Below are positions 37,955 through 52,380 of a stretch of 64,000 nucleotides of DNA, in pieces. Origin of the DNA: Rhyacichthys aspro (taxonomy: Eukaryota > Chordata > Actinopteri > Gobiiformes > Rhyacichthyidae); assembly GCA_036850595.1 (NCBI GenBank), contig CM072159.1:2036529-2100528 (forward strand), given 5' to 3'. The notes under the pieces are model-generated. The model saw nothing but the letters and a program-made list of their open reading frames with translations, ran no database searches and was not told the origin of the DNA. Position 1 is the stretch's first letter. Every line of letters starts with the position of its first letter. Made by a program: the position numbers and the translations under genes.

Positions 37955-38165
37955 CCTGTGCCATTATAGCTTCCACCCACTGTCCAAAGACATGCATATA
38001 AAGGTAAACTGGTGAATCTGAACACACTGAATTAATATGAGAGTGACTGGTTGCCTGTTAGTGAATGTCTCTAAGCGTTAGCCCTGTGATTAACTGTAAT
38101 GTGCATGGTGTACAGCAACTCATGCCCAAAGCAGCTCGGAGAGGCTCTAATCTTGCTGGTCTTGG
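37955..38165 (-). repeat. Common teleost dispersed repeat, reverse orientation
   Basis: 'cttccacccactgtccaaag', 'acatgcatataaaggtaaac', 'tggtgaatctgaaca', 'gaatgtctctaagcgttagc' and 'cctgtgattaactg' are the antisense of the family at 31066-31325 in the expected order. Strongly decayed. Confidence 0.65.
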
Positions 38166-38990
38166 AGGATGTTCCATTCTAGTTAAGTTTCATGGGAGCA
38201 TGAAATTCTCAATCTAGACATTTCATAGCCCATTCATATACAAATTTGTAAAAAAATAAAAGGTAAAAAAAGGAATGCAAAAATTAAAGTGTTTGATATT
38301 TAATTTTAAATCAGTTCCCGGTGCATCAAAACCTAACTTTGTCCTCTAAGCAGGCTTCATGCTCTTTACACTTTGCACTTTGTATTTGTACATGGTGTCA
38401 ACAGTTGGTAACAGTGTACATTTTATTTAATATTTATCTTTGATAAATAACTGCATAAAATCCAGATATTATATATTTAGAAGCTTCTAAAGTATGTCAC
38501 AACGTTTGATGTAACAGGAAGCCAATCTGAACATCCATTGTCTATTTCAGAAGCTTAGAGAAATGCTCGAAGAGTATGACTCCATCTGTTGGGATTTGCT
38601 TAAACAAACATCTTTGTCTTTTTAATTTTGTTATTCGTTTTCCAATAGTTAGTGGCTAATGGTAGCAGCTTGTGCTAGGTATATACCAATGTTCTGGAGA
38701 GTTCTCATTTCCAGCAGAGGAATAGAAAAGCATGCAAAAGCCTAACACTGTATTTAGACCCCGAGATCAAGGGAACAGCATTCAGCTGTCTCACTGCACA
38801 CCAAGCACACAACGGACAGCAGTGGAAGTGGGTAGGAAATAGTTTCAGAAAAAACCTTAATTTAATTGGTCATTCTTATTTACTGGTATTGTGACTTGAC
38901 ATTCGCACAATGGCTACCATCACACACAGAAGATGATTCTTCTCAAACTACTAAACCCAAGGAGTGCAAATTGTCCCTAAAATATCTCTC

Positions 38991-39015
38991 CATCATCATC
39001 ATCATCATCATCATT
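38991..39015. repeat. (ATC)n microsatellite
   Basis: About eight copies of ATC/CAT. Confidence 0.95.
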
Positions 39016-42000
39016 GGAAAATGGCAGCGTCAGCAGTGGCCTTTTGTAAAGAGGTTAGGTGTATCGGTGTGAGCGTATGACTCAACTGTGACTCAACTGT
39101 GACTCACAGCGGACCCACAGCCAATCACGCCACACTTCTCTGCAAAAACCCATTTCCACTTCAAGACAGGACACTGAATTATAGACCTGCAGCTAAAGTC
39201 ATTTGTACCTCCCCCTAGAACAGAACAAAACCAGTGATGCTCAAAGAGAATCCAGAGAGTTAGAATCGGACCAATTCAAATATTTAAACTTTTAAAATTG
39301 TAGTAGCTTGGGCCTTAATATGACATTTAGTGCATATAGTAAAGTCCAGAACTCCATCTGTTGTACCACTATATTTGATTATGCATTCTGACTTGGTCAC
39401 TCTCAAAATCATTATATAAAGGAAATGAGAATAATATAAGCAAGGGCAGGGCGAGTAGCCTAATTATTTTCCTCCTGCAGGAAAAGAGATGTGCAGGGCC
39501 AGACTCACCATATTTAACTGCAAGTTTCATGAGTAATCTCCTGTTAAGCTTCAGTAGAATTAGCCTGTCTTCAGTAACTTGTTGTCTCTCAGTGCACAGT
39601 TCAGATGCTGTAACAAATCTTTAAGTAAAAAGGAGCAGCAGCAAACTGTTCTCTCTGTGATAAAACCTAACCTGGTACAAGTCCCGTGAGTTCAACACTG
39701 TTTTAGAGTAAATATTTGAGACAGGGGTGTTATCAGCCCTTTTTTCTTCTCTCTTTTTGTAGCAGGATTACAAAGGTGCCAAAGACATGGAAAAAAATTG
39801 AAACGGCTTGAACATAAACAGGGCAGCATTATGAGAAGTTAAAGGCATTTTTAGGTGTGGAGCAGCAGTAAATGCACAAAAACAAGTATGGCAGCTATAA
39901 TATGCCACATTCATGTTCTGTCTTGAAAATTAGCAACATAAGCATAACAAGTTTGATTTGACTTAGCTCTTTCTTCCTGAAAACTTTTGCCCATTTATTA
40001 CTTTAGTCACAATAAAATGCATGCAGCCTTTTTCACAGAAAATGAGGACGGAGCAATAAAGGAGACCGTGTTTTGTCTGTTTGTTGCGTTGCATGCAGAG
40101 CGTAAATGGGACATACGGCTGACTGAGATTTGGAAGTAATTCCAACTAATATCACACAAAGGATGTATTGAGTCTTCCATGAACTCCTCTGTCAACCAGA
40201 ATAAAAGACGCAAATGAAAGGCCATCCGACCCACAGCTAAAGCTTGATCCATAATAGGTCACGCAACAGGAAATTATATAAAGCACAGGTCACAAAAAGA
40301 ACCACAACATTTCACATTTTCCTTTGCTTTGCAGTGAAGGTCTACTAATCTATTTTTTCAGCAGAACCTGGGCCAACAGAATAAATTAATGTTATATGTC
40401 ACTTGAATAGAAAGGTTATGAGGCCATAAAGACTAAAGAAACAGTTTAACAACACATGAATGAACACACACTGTAGTCCTAACACTTAACATATTCACAA
40501 AAAAACAGGTTGCTGTCAGCTCATTCATGACCTCATGTATGAAGAGATTTAAAGAAGAATGGAACAAAATTCCTTCACGTTGATGTGAGGACAGGTACAA
40601 CCATTCCTTCAGGTAATTCTTGCTAAATGTGGATCTGCAGCTGTTGAGTCTGAGCGATGTTCAGATGCCCACTTTATATTTTGGCTTCATTTTTCTTAGA
40701 TAAATAACTGCATAAAATTCAAAAGAAGACAGTCAGGCAATCTTCCCACACTTGATGTAACAGACTTATTTCAGGAGCTCAGAGAAACACCTGAAGAGTA
40801 TGGCTCTGTATGTCTGGCTCTGCATACATGAATGCATAAATCCATGCCATAAAGAACAAAAATTTAGCTCCAGAGCCAAATGTCTGCCCTGTGGACATTC
40901 AGAACAGCACTTTCCCACAATTCAATTTATTTCATGACAAGCCTGAAAAGCTTATGTGGTGTTAGATCAGCAGAGGCAGAGAAATGAGGCTTGGGTTAAA
41001 GCACAGAGAAATCAATGTATGCATATGTCACTTTGATTTCCAGTTATGGGGACATTAGAGCATGCAGTGAGAGCGTTTGAAATCATTGGAACAAAGTGCT
41101 GCCAACAATGTTTTTGATGATGGACCGGCACTAGTTCTGAGCTTATGTAGAATTAACTTTACACTAAGTGCTGCCCTGAGACTCTGGGCAAAGTCTGACA
41201 CTACATTAGACTTTCACAACACTCTTTATTTGGAAGTTTTCCTTTCCTGCTGGTAGTTATTAATACACCTTGGAGCTGCTCCAAAGATCACTATAACTGC
41301 CTTAAAAACATAAAAATTATCACTCAAAGTGCAGTTTCAGCATTCCTCTGGTATGTCATTAGAACAATTAAGCTTCCTGTGGTGCATTCAAGAAATGTAA
41401 AGAGACTTGGACTTGCTACACACAGCAAAACAGGTCATGACGCACCACTGGTGTTTGAGTGAACCTGACCTCAGTGCCCATCAGATGCAACAAATAAACA
41501 ATGATGAACATTTCTACATTATTCTAGTGAGTGGTTATCTATGTCTTTATTTAAAAAGTCAAAACCAAAAACATTTAAAAATGTTTGTAGATGGAAAAAC
41601 ACCTGTGTAATTGGGTTTTGTGCGCTCCTCACAGTGTCTTTTCTGCTGACCACAAGTCTCCTGCTGCAACCTGCAGCATCAATAGCACTGTCACAGATGT
41701 GCTCCAGTAGTTTTATGATGCTGTACAATGTGAATTTGTTAGCATCGCTGATACATCATGAAATGACTCCAGGCTCAGGACTCGGCTGGTTAACTGTTTT
41801 AACTGACTCGGACTCAGACGGCTGATTAGAGAAACCAGAGGGCTGTTCAAATGTTTGGGCTGGGCAGAGAGAGGGGAATTGGCCACAAGGTAGTAAAACA
41901 CACTTTAGAGGCAGAACTCGCTGATGCTGTGGTTTAAAGAAATTATTAAAGACATAGTTAGGTCTGCTGCACAGAGAGAGAGTGATTTCTTGGATTTGTT

Positions 42001-43861
42001 CCCTGGTTAGGGCCTTTCTGTGTGAAATTTTATGGCTATTATAGATGTTAGAAAATGTACACCACCCTAGATTTTTGTAAGTTACTTAGCAAAGGTAAGA
42101 GCTATTCACAATCCAACTTAGCCTTAAAAGTTTTTTTTAAACAAAATAAAATGTGTTACTCACAAATGGCTAAATCTATTAAGGCACTGCATCATGTTGC
42201 AGCCTGTTGACATCAGCTGACTTCAGGTGACTCAGGTTCAGGGGGAAACAGAACTGCACAAACACCGTCACTGCAGATATTTATGAGAAAAAATGAACTT
42301 GAAATGAAAGAACAGTTACTGATGATTGCTATGGCTGGCTCAGGGCTATAACTAAAGAGGAAGACCATGCCGTGAATAACGGTGCATAAACAGAAATGTA
42401 TTGTGATTTAACATAAGTGTAATCAACAGGAACAATGATGGGGTGTGAGTGAGACAAACTTAAACGGTGCATGCTGTAAAGTATCTGTTGTCTCGGGTGA
42501 GGCATGGAACCAGTGCAGCGACAGAGTAGGACAGAGTAGCGACTGTCAAGCCATGGACCAAAGTGGAAGAGCACACTGCAGCAGAGGAGCTCCTTTTTTA
42601 AACACCAGCTTCCCAGGTTCAAGCAGTCAGGCCTGAAAAGGAGGAAGAGGGGCAGAAGAGCGACCAGAGACAGGCCGAAGGCCGTAACAATGAGGTTGTT
42701 TACATGCACACTAAAAATCTGATCAGATTTCTGGAGTTATCAAATTATTCAAGTGATCATATAAACAGCAAAATCTGATATTCCTTTATCTTCCTTTACG
42801 GCAGTAAAGACCAAATGTTTTGAAAATAATGGAAGGAAGTTTTTAGGAAGTTACATCACTAAATTACATTACATTACACTACACCAAAAGAAACCCGATA
42901 ATGGATTGAAACATGTAAATGTAATGTAAAAATGTGTATGTAATTAAAAATGTGTGTGTGGTTTGTTTGTATAGATTTGTGGGACATGCGTTAACATCTG
43001 TGTGAGGTATCCACATGCACACAGGTAGTCCGATGCATGACTTAGTCATATTGAATGAACTGACCTGTGATTGACCCCAGACCCTGTACAGTTTTTTGTA
43101 AATATGCCACTTAACAGGCCACTCCCTGCTACTCAATCGCAAATTAGTGCTGCACGCAAAATTGAACAACATCTGACCCACATAGACATCTCCTGCAGAA
43201 AATCAACAATGAGTAAATAAGGTCCTTCTTTTAGTGCATTTGTATGTTAAATGATATTACTGATGACGCCATTACAGCTGCCACTACAGTACTGTACTGC
43301 CACAGGCAATACAGTGCTAGTAAACCTGTTGTTTCTGACACCATAATCAACCACCAAAAGAAGGTATATATATAACTACATTATGTATAACTACACTGGA
43401 ATATCTGAAAAAAGGAAAAATGCCACAGACAGTTGTAATATCTGTCATAGTCATCAATGAACAGCACTTTGTCTGCTTCATTTCTGCACAATTCCATTGC
43501 ACAGCTCTTTATGTCAGCATATTCCTCCTGTGCATGATGTGATGCATAACAGCTTCATCGCTCCAACTCTGAACTGACCCCAATGTGAATGCACCCTCAG
43601 TGCCAGCTCATACGCTTTTAGGCTCAAACTGCTTTATCTAAGAACTGCAAAAATCTGAAAATTTACACATAATGCAGGAGCCACAGCTGGAACATTAGTG
43701 GAGGCATGAAAAATCAAGGAATTAGAGACAGACACCAGCCTCCATCCCAACATCAGGGACACAAGCCAAACAGGGAATGGACTGTTTGTGACTACAGAGC
43801 TGCTACTTGTCAATCATTTTATTTTTAATAATGAGCACTACTCGTATAGACCCCCACCCAC

Positions 43862-43896
43862 CCACACACACACACACGCGCACACACACACACACA
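43862..43896. repeat. (CA)n microsatellite with CG interruption
   Basis: CA dinucleotide run interrupted once by CGCG near its middle. Confidence 0.95.
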
Positions 43897-44849
43897 AGCA
43901 ATGTCATCAGACAGATAGACACAAATGCACAAAGCCCTCAGCAAATGTGTGACTTTACCTACTATGTACATGGGGCTGTTAGGAGTTCTGTCTTGAGACT
44001 TGGAGCATGTAACCTTCAGCTGCAGTGGCCTAAACGCTCCTATTGATAGAGAAGCTATATATTTCTATTGACAGAAATATGTAGCCACTCGTCAGTTTTC
44101 TAGTGTCCTACATCAGCCAGAGATGGCAAAACAATGGGGAGCAACAGAGCACAACATCTTAGGTTCATCATGAAGTAACTGCTGAATTAAACTGTTTCCA
44201 GCTGAATCAATGAGTTTCCTTCCTTTTCCTCCAAAAGTAATAGTAGTAAGCAGTGTAATCCATTTGTATTGATCCAAGTGGTCATTATGGGAACTTGGCT
44301 TTGAACCAGTTTCCATGAAATATTCATGTGAAAGACTTTGTTCAATGAAGTGCAAGACCTGGAATTATCTGAGGCTTAGCATTTAGCTGTAAGTACATAG
44401 AGATGAAGAAAATGCTGTGTCTTTATCTGTTTATAGCCTGTTTATTGGGGAAGCATTTCGATTCAGTTTCATCCAGAAAGGTAATCTGGCTGTGTGGAAA
44501 CATCAGTGTAAATGTCCAACAATATTGGTAATGAAGCAGTAATTCTGATAACAGGAACTTTAGCACTCCATGGAGAACAATATTCCCTCGAGGCTTGGAA
44601 ATAATATGACTATAAATACTGAGCAAATTTTGATGCAAAGAGAAAGAAAGCACAAGAGATTTGGTTTGGTCTCACTGAGCCCTAGTCACGAGCCTTTAGA
44701 TATTTCACTGGAATTAAAGGGTCACAGATGATATACTTAGAGGAGTCCAATGGTTTCATGATTCTCTTTTTTTTTTTGAAAACCTTGGTGATTAATAAAG
44801 TTATTTCGAATTTTTGAATTGGATTGAATGCTTGCTACCTTTTTACAAG

Positions 44850-44949
44850 NNNNNNNNNNNNNNNNNNNNNNNNNNNNNNNNNNNNNNNNNNNNNNNNNNN
44901 NNNNNNNNNNNNNNNNNNNNNNNNNNNNNNNNNNNNNNNNNNNNNNNNN
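44850..44949. other. Assembly gap of exactly 100 Ns
   Basis: A run of 100 N, the usual placeholder for a scaffold join of unknown size. Open frames spanning it are meaningless. Confidence 0.99.
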
Positions 44950-45249
44950 AGAGCTGTTATCAGCTGCAAGACACGAAGGCATTTGTTTTCTCACTGCGAA
45001 AGTCGAGTGAGACCTCTTCTCAGTTCAACAAGTGCTGTATGAAATGGAGCTATCCGTGTTTTTATCTGATAGCATTCTCTTTACTGCCTTTGGTGTTTGC
45101 CATTAATTACTGTCTCTTTTTCAAATCAAATATATAACCTTTTCAGAAACAAATATTATGTGGAATGTCATTGTTCTGTTTTAAATAGTGTGCTTTATGT
45201 GATTGAAGATGTGTGAGTGTAGATAAAGATACTATAAGGTAGAAATGGA

Positions 45250-45267
45250 AGTAGTAGTAGTAGTAGT
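45250..45267. repeat. (AGT)n microsatellite, allele B
   Basis: Six AGT units, two fewer than in copy A (14478-14501). Confidence 0.9.
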
Positions 45268-45922
45268 GAAGTGAAGTTATGTGCAGTTAAGTCAACTGGA
45301 TTGAAAGGCAGTGCAGTGGATTGAACAGCAGTGACATGAAGCATAGGAAACGTCATACATGGCATTTATATCTACTTTATTGAACACTGCTGAGCTAAAG
45401 CTGTTGGGAGCAGTGTTCAGCCTCAGTGCCAGCAGTAGCACCACTGCTTTAGGCTAAGTCTATGGTGTGTAAGTCTTTCGAGGTTCAGAAATACATTTGT
45501 GAAATACATTTATTTCATTTACAAACACAAGATAAATGTCCTGGATGAGACTTCTGTGTTATGTGGTTAAAATCATGTATTATTCAACTCATTCATAAAC
45601 CTATGAGATTATACCGATAAGGCTTTAAGATTAAACCCATAAGACTTATAAGATTACAACATGTTACACTATATGACTGTAGGTGTGGACGTCTTGACAC
45701 CTGTCACACTGTGTGATCAGAGAAGCTCAGTGCACTGTGCTGTATGATTCAACTCCAGTCAGAAATGTGTCAGTGATGGTCAACTTCAGAGAGCGTTCGG
45801 AAAAAAGGGGGCAACTGGTTTTGCAAAAAGATTTTTTGTTAAGACATTGAGATAAATTTGTTTAAATATAGCTAACTGCTGTACTGCATGACATTCATTA
45901 ATTTCTGACACCAACAGATATT

Positions 45923-46062
45923 TGTTAAAGGCTATCTTTGGTCAAACAACTGTGAGATCACTCATTCCTACCCTTACCAATGGTAATGAGCAGTGGGTCA
46001 TGACTGAAAGGGCAAGATGTTGGATACAGGTGGCCCAAATTAGTTTCTTTGCTTTAAAGAAA
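45923..46062 (+). repeat. LINE RT fragment, copy B
   Basis: Same IPTLTNGNEQWVMTERAR fragment as at 15208-15346. Just downstream, copy B has one A fewer in a homopolymer ('gctaaaaaattctg' against 'gctaaaaaaattctg'). Confidence 0.65.
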
Positions 46063-46179
46063 GTAAAAACTACTTTTTTTGGTGCTAAAAAATTCTGTCT
46101 CGCCTTGTCTCTCACTCCAGTTATCTCTTTTGTCAAGTATGTGATTTGCCATGAAAAGTTATTAGTTTTCTTTTTTTCC

Positions 46180-46275
46180 CTTGAGGGATGGTGGGTGACC
46201 CGAGCCTATCGCAGCAGCTTTTGGCTAGAGGTGGGTATACCCTGGCAAATGGCCAGTTAGTCGCAGGGCTGTCTG
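46180..46275 (+). repeat. Dispersed-repeat fragment, copy B
   Basis: Counterpart of 15455-15560, with 'ggctagaggtgggtatacc' in place of 'ggctggaggtgggtatacc'. Confidence 0.6.
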
Positions 46276-46979
46276 TCTACAACTTTACATTTTACTTTCA
46301 ATATTTAACACTCAAATGAGATGTAGCCGATTTGAAATGAAGCTGAAAGACCGACACAACCTGGCATTGTTGGATACAGTTGGCATTTCATTTTAATTGT
46401 TCCACAGTTAAAAAGAATAGGAAAGGATCTGAGAGCTTGCATTGACATTGCGTTGCATTGAGAATAGAAAAAGAGGGATTTGGAAAGAACCAGAAAGGTC
46501 TCCCTCTTGTTGAGCAGCTGGCAGGACAGCCCTGAAGTGTAACTGATGACAGCCACTGTACTCAGGACAAATGGCTCTGATCATATTGTCACTCACCTAA
46601 TGATTCAGAGACCAGCCCCGAGCGGTTTAGCTTTGGGGATTGATCTATGGCACAGAGGCAGGTGTGGGCTTTCAGACATCTGCCAGAGGGTAACACGTGT
46701 CAGCAGTAACTAGGGTGGTATTTGGTGCGTCCTAATTACTCTATTAGTGACGAGAATTGGATGAGATTGTGTTTAGTGCCAAGTCATCACATATATGGAT
46801 TTTAATTTCTTTGCCAACAATTCATTTTCAGACACCCATGGGAGTAGAAGTGTTGCCCTTGCTTCCACTGAGCAGTTAGGTTGTAGTCCATTGTTAAGGG
46901 GTACAAATGTTCCCAAAATAAGCCAACCATGTCACATACATGCTTACAATTTGTTGGGACCAAATGTGATGCAAATGTG

Positions 46980-47112
46980 AATGCTGTATGTATGTACATC
47001 CTTGTGCATGTGTTGTGCATGTACGTAGATGTATTCATGTCGTTAATGTATTTTTGAGTCCCAGGGGACACTGTTTACAGACCCCTGCAGGAGCTAATGG
47101 GTATCTAAATAA
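46980..47112 (+). repeat. LINE 3' tail, copy B (longer form)
   Basis: Counterpart of 16262-16386. It retains 'gtcccaggggacactgttta' between 'tttttga' and 'gacccctgcaggagctaatg'. As this matches the usual 3' end of the family, copy B is likely ancestral here and copy A has the deletion. Confidence 0.6.
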
Positions 47113-49934
47113 ACTAACAAGGGCACGGTACGGTTACTAAAAGGATAAGCTATTGTTTGTCATTGCTCTGTTGAATGATCAACAGAATGCACACAAGGGA
47201 ATATTGTCAAAAAGAAAGAACATAGAATCCAAAACAATTGTCTTGCTTCATAAATAATAACATTACATTTTCTGTCTACACTGCAACCTCTAAAATGTAA
47301 AAAAAAAAAAGAAGAAGTTTAGAAAGCTAAGAAACAACCAGAAACAGCTTGTACTATTTGAGGCAGCAGTATGTGACTCTACTTCCAGTCTCTCACATCA
47401 CGAACCCACAGAATTTGTTCACTATTGCCACAATAATAATAATTTCTCAATGCATGTAGGTATGAAAGATCTTTTGAAGAAAAATGTCATAAACTTAGCA
47501 AGTGAGCTACAATCACAATGATGTCAAACAATGGAACCCACCTACATTTTAAAACTCTGCTTCGAATACACTTTCTTTCTTACATAGAAACACCTAATGA
47601 GGCACTTATATGGTGGTTGACTCTATTTTTCACCAGAGTGGTGAAACAGAACACATTTCAGGAGTTACTTGAACCAAACTCTGCCCTACTGACCCAGCCT
47701 ATAATGTGCCATAAGGAAACCAAACGACTAGTTTTTTGTAAACAACCCAAAATTTGAGATGTAAAGCCTTCACTGTAGCCTTTAGCATTTTACAAAGAGC
47801 ACTAGTCCTACTTACGTAACACTGAAGAAGTCCAAAATAGATAAAGCCAAAGCAGCATGGCACTGTCTGTGGATCAATGGGGCTCCACTTGTGGCTTTAC
47901 AGCGACTCATTAATCAAACTGGGATCCTATAGTGGCTCCGCTCGCTCTCATATCTCCAGTATCGAGCGCACATCTCTCAGCAGCCGTTATTTACAGCTGC
48001 TCCTCCCGGACACAGACACCTGCCATCCTTCACTGCTATTTACTCAAGACGAGGACTGAGAGGGAAGGACAGATTTAGTCAGACCAGTCAGGGTTTGGAC
48101 CAAGACAATGAGAAATGCATAAGGTTTTTAGGCCTAGGACACTTATGTCCACTATCTGTGACACCAAAAAGAATGCTCTATACAGGGGTCTCCAAACTTT
48201 TTTCAAAGAGGACTCGAGTTGAAATCATTGAAATACAATGAACAAACAATCTTTTTGTTTTGCCAAATAGCAATGGGACTAAAACTACATAACATAGGTA
48301 TTCTTAATATACATTTAGAGAACTGAAAACATAGACCTTTCAGACACGATTCACAATAATAATAAATACTCGAGATAATTCTGTCACAAATATATTTATT
48401 TCTGATGACCCCCCAAAAGGCAACTTACGCTCGACTTTCACAGGCATAGCTTACACCAACTACTGTCATAGATCCATTAAGCCCTCGTAGCTGGATTCAC
48501 ACTTCTGAGTTTACAGCAGAGAAAATGTCAAACTCCAGCTAATGCTGCATTTATGTTTCCTTACAATAATTCCTTTATAGTATTACGCCTTTGTTAAAAA
48601 AAAGGGTCGTCTAAACTTCTTAGATCAAAACAACAGACAAACAGGACAGACAGTGGCTGGTTAAAATAAGTATGTTTCTAAACACTGACCTTCATTGTTT
48701 TCTTCATTTATTTACATATTTTACTGTTGCTGTCCAACCTTAATCAGCAGTAAGCTGTAAACATGCAGCAGTAATCTGTTAATGAATGAATAATTAATAT
48801 TTTCCAGGTGTGTTAGTCAGATTCAAAGAAAGTCAAATAACTGCACTGCCAATCAGAGTAAGGTGATTACAGCAGTTTAAAAATCCGATTATAATCGGAC
48901 TAAGGCAATTTGAATTCCTCTACCTGGATACAAATGCACTGACTGACGTTAATGAGAGGTGTAGTAGATAAGATGCAGCACAGGTAGTCAGTACAGGTCA
49001 TCCACTCCCCTCATTACTGTTTGAGTTCCTATAGAGGTAGACAGGTCTGTTGGGCCATGAACTACTTTTTATCAACAAAGTCAAGGTCAGCATGAAATCT
49101 TGCCTGAAGGCATGACGAGCCCTCAGGCAGAACTTTGAGCACTTATGCTCTAATGCTATAGTGGACAAAATCTGAAATTCTGCAGCACCAAGAATGTACT
49201 GCTGTTTACATATGAGGCTCACTGTGTGCAACATAACAATATTAGCTTGAGAATGAGTCCAAAGTGTTGCAGTATGGAGAGAGTGTAGAATCATGCTACA
49301 ATGCACTTCTGTTTGTGGAAGTTCTCTCTCCACTCCTCGTCTTTGTCACTCATGTGCCACTCATGCTTTACAGAGTGACACAACAGCCCCTTTGAGCTCC
49401 TTTATGTGATGGTTGTGGTAAATGAAGCTAATCAAAACCAAAACATGCATGACTAATTTGCACAGAAACACAAATGAGGTACTGTGGACTCACTGCTACA
49501 TGCACACATAATAAGTCATTGATTTCCTATAGTTGTCCCATTACTGTTTAAGTTGTCCCGAGTCATCTCACCAGTGTGTCACCTGTAACCACCTCCTGTT
49601 GTTGGAAAGAGAGGACCACTTACATTTACCATACCTGGGCTGAACCCTTTTGGGTGATGCTAACACAGGGACACTTTTTCTTCAAACAAATGCCTTTCTG
49701 ATTTCTCTGTAGTCTCACAGACATGAGCGCCAAGGCAGAGTGTTGTAAATGAATATGATTATTTATCTTCCATAAACAAGGCTAACTAACCCTTGAGGTA
49801 ATTATTAAGACTTACACTTAATGTCATTTAGATTTTCTTGTTCATGTCTACTTGTGTTTTAAAAGCAAAATCTCATTGGGAATTCAAAATTATATTGCAA
49901 AACAGTCTTAACAGGTAACATGAGTCATAGACAT
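47113..49934. other. Non-coding DNA, copy B
   Basis: Counterpart of 16387-19273 with the 61-bp deletion near 48160 and a short deletion in the 'gcagtagcatgtagtagcag' run near 48766. No gene supported. Confidence 0.4.
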
Positions 49935-50390
49935 TAGGAGTGCACCAATCCAATACTCAGATTGAAAACTTGTGCCGATCCAGGCTAAAAAGCTGGATTG
50001 GATACCGGTCATTGGAGTAAATACATGGGTCTGATCTAATATAGTGTAGCTCTGTCTGTGGTATGTACATCATTGAGATCAAGGTTCAGCTGAACCAGAG
50101 AGAGGCAACAGAGTGTGATACATCCACCTGCTTTGTCCACAGTTTTATTAACTGTTGTTCAGACTGTAGCTTCTTGATAGTATCACGCTAAAGGAAAGCT
50201 AACTGTTTGTATTTTTCTCTTTATCAGAGTTACACAGCCCCTCCCTCTGAGTGTTACCACAGAGCCCCAAAGTGCAAACTACTGTCTTTATCCACTAATA
50301 TGATTTACATGAGTGAGATTTGATGGAAAGCTGCTGTTGTAAAAACACTGAAGCTACAGTCCTTAAAAATCTGACGGTTTATTAATTTGT
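49935..50390. mobile_element. hAT-like element truncated on the right, copy B
   Basis: The left 456 bp of the element at 19274-20044 are present, then the sequence jumps to what corresponds to 20095 in copy A. The junction shares TTGTC with both sides of the missing 364 bp. The right terminus is therefore gone. Confidence 0.55.
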
Positions 50391-51278
50391 CACTTCGCTT
50401 GCTTATGTTGTCTTGATTGTGTGCACTTTTATTTTTTAATTTTTTTTAAATAGCATGAAATGAAATGCTCAAAATTAAACATCAATCATTCAACCATGAT
50501 GAGGTTCTGAAAACAATCAAACTGACATGAGTGTGACGATATTACGCCATCTGCTGTTAACTACAGTTTAAACTCACACTGTTCCCATATTAGGTTAATT
50601 CAAAACTGAAAGAGAGAACGAAATGGTGACAACACTTCACTGGGAGCTTCAAAGGTCTAAACTACGTGTAACTTTGCTGTAATTACTGAATTTGTCTTTT
50701 TGATTTATGCGTCATGGCCAGCACTTAACTGAAATTATATTTAACTGACAGAACTTTTGGTGATTATTACAGTTTTATATAGATGTAGTTTTATAAACAC
50801 AATAAAAGTGAACACATTTATTGTCAGAACATTAACCAATGTTCACTGTCAACTCCATTATCAGGCACATCGAGTGCCAACATTTAACTGTATGTTAAAG
50901 CAAAATCTCTCTCTCTACTCTACATAAAGTGAGTATTTGCATATTGTCATTTGGCTTCAAACCCAAATGTGGCCATAAATGATTCACTGTTAGTCCTTTA
51001 AGCTAAATGGTTGGTGCTCATTTCAACAGATGCTCCAGTCTCATTATGAAATCAGTCTGGTATTGAAGCCTATAAGTGGCTCTAACAGACTTCTTTGTTC
51101 CCATTAAACTAGACAAGATAATGACTCTGATGTGCCATATGACAGCATGAAACAAAAAGCAGACAATGAAACTGACACAATTGGCATTAGTTCAGTAATT
51201 TTCATGGCAACAGGAGTTATTTAATGTTTTGGGTATCTTTAGAGCAAAAATGGATCAGCCCAATCCAGCATCTATGAG

Positions 51279-51514
51279 ATATAGTGGTGTTAATCCATTT
51301 AAGGTGTACCCCATATCAACATAATTGACAGCACAAGGGAAATAATTAAAGGTGTGATACACTTTGAAACATGACTTTGAAGTGTGTGGTGAGGGGTTTT
51401 ACAGCCTTGAAACATATAAAATAATTGTAAAAAATAAAGCTGACTACTTCGCGGATTTCGCCTATTGCGGGTTATTTTTGGAACGTAACCCATGCGATAA
51501 ATGAGGGACCACTG
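51279..51514. mobile_element. Tigger/mariner-like MITE with internal deletion, copy B
   Basis: Counterpart of 20986-21431. 227 internal bases are missing, with AAG shared at the junction. Copy B in turn keeps 'tcgcggatttcgcc' near the right end, which is missing from copy A, so each copy has lost a different piece. Confidence 0.5.
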
Positions 51515-52254
51515 TAATGCCTACTCAGAGTACTCAGTATCTATGAGTATTGGAACTTCTTTAAATACTGAATGAGTGCGTAGCTGCATGTATTGAAAAA
51601 TTTCATTTCCCCAGTCAAGATGACAGACAATAGCATTCATATGTCATTGATAAACATCTGAAAAAAACAGCTCCAAAATCTTTGCATGTTTCATAATCAG
51701 TAAGTTATCAACTAGAATCCTACTGAAAAAAGTGGTATCGACACATTTTTGCAACCTGGTGCCAATCCTCACTTTCTCATGAGATTTGTCAACAATTATC
51801 TCATGGTTACAATCATTACTACTGTGTATGGTCCCAATTCATTGATGTGACATAAAGTGGTTGTGTAATAATCTTTAAAAGTTTAGAAATAGCGTTAAAC
51901 AAAGCAGCAGGAATTTACTTTATAGCAACTTCATATACTTCTTAAATCCTGTGTAGTACATTATTCTTCGTGCGTGTCTCGTCAGAGTAGGTGTCACCAA
52001 GAACAACAAGGTCACTGTGTTATTAATGGCCTGTCTGCCGTTCCAAATGTGCTGAAGCTGAGATTGTGCCTGCAGGTGACTGTGGCTGAGGTTGGTGTCA
52101 GTTTGGGCTTTTGACTATGAATCAATTAGTGCGCCCCACTGCTTCCATTGATGTAAGCCACTATTCAAACACAAGCAGCGCCTGGAGCCATCGGAAAAGT
52201 GTCACTGATATCACGTTGGGATTGTTTTAAGAAATTGCTACTTGTGAGTGCATC

Positions 52255-52380
52255 AATAGCTTACCTGGTAGAGCCCATACAAAACATGGGAGCAGCCTGT
52301 GTACCATTCCTGGCTTTGTCCCATTTCCTTGATGTCTTCTTCTGTTTGATTTCTGTCCATATTACTAGGGAGTCCAGTTC
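52255..52380 (+). repeat. Possible SINE remnant, copy B
   Basis: Appears identical to 22175-22300; see that entry. Confidence 0.35.

Larger units (their letters stand above)
38166..44849. other. Unique non-coding DNA up to the assembly gap
   Basis: No gene supported in this 6.7-kb stretch. Simple repeats: (ATC)n at 38991-39015 and a CA/CG run at 43862-43896. Open frames such as 42329-42709 (minus) have no domain. The last bases before the gap do not resemble the sequence that precedes copy A. Confidence 0.45.

Noticed and set aside
44737..45137. Open frames crossing 44850-44949
   Set aside because: They run through the 100-N gap and are artefacts.
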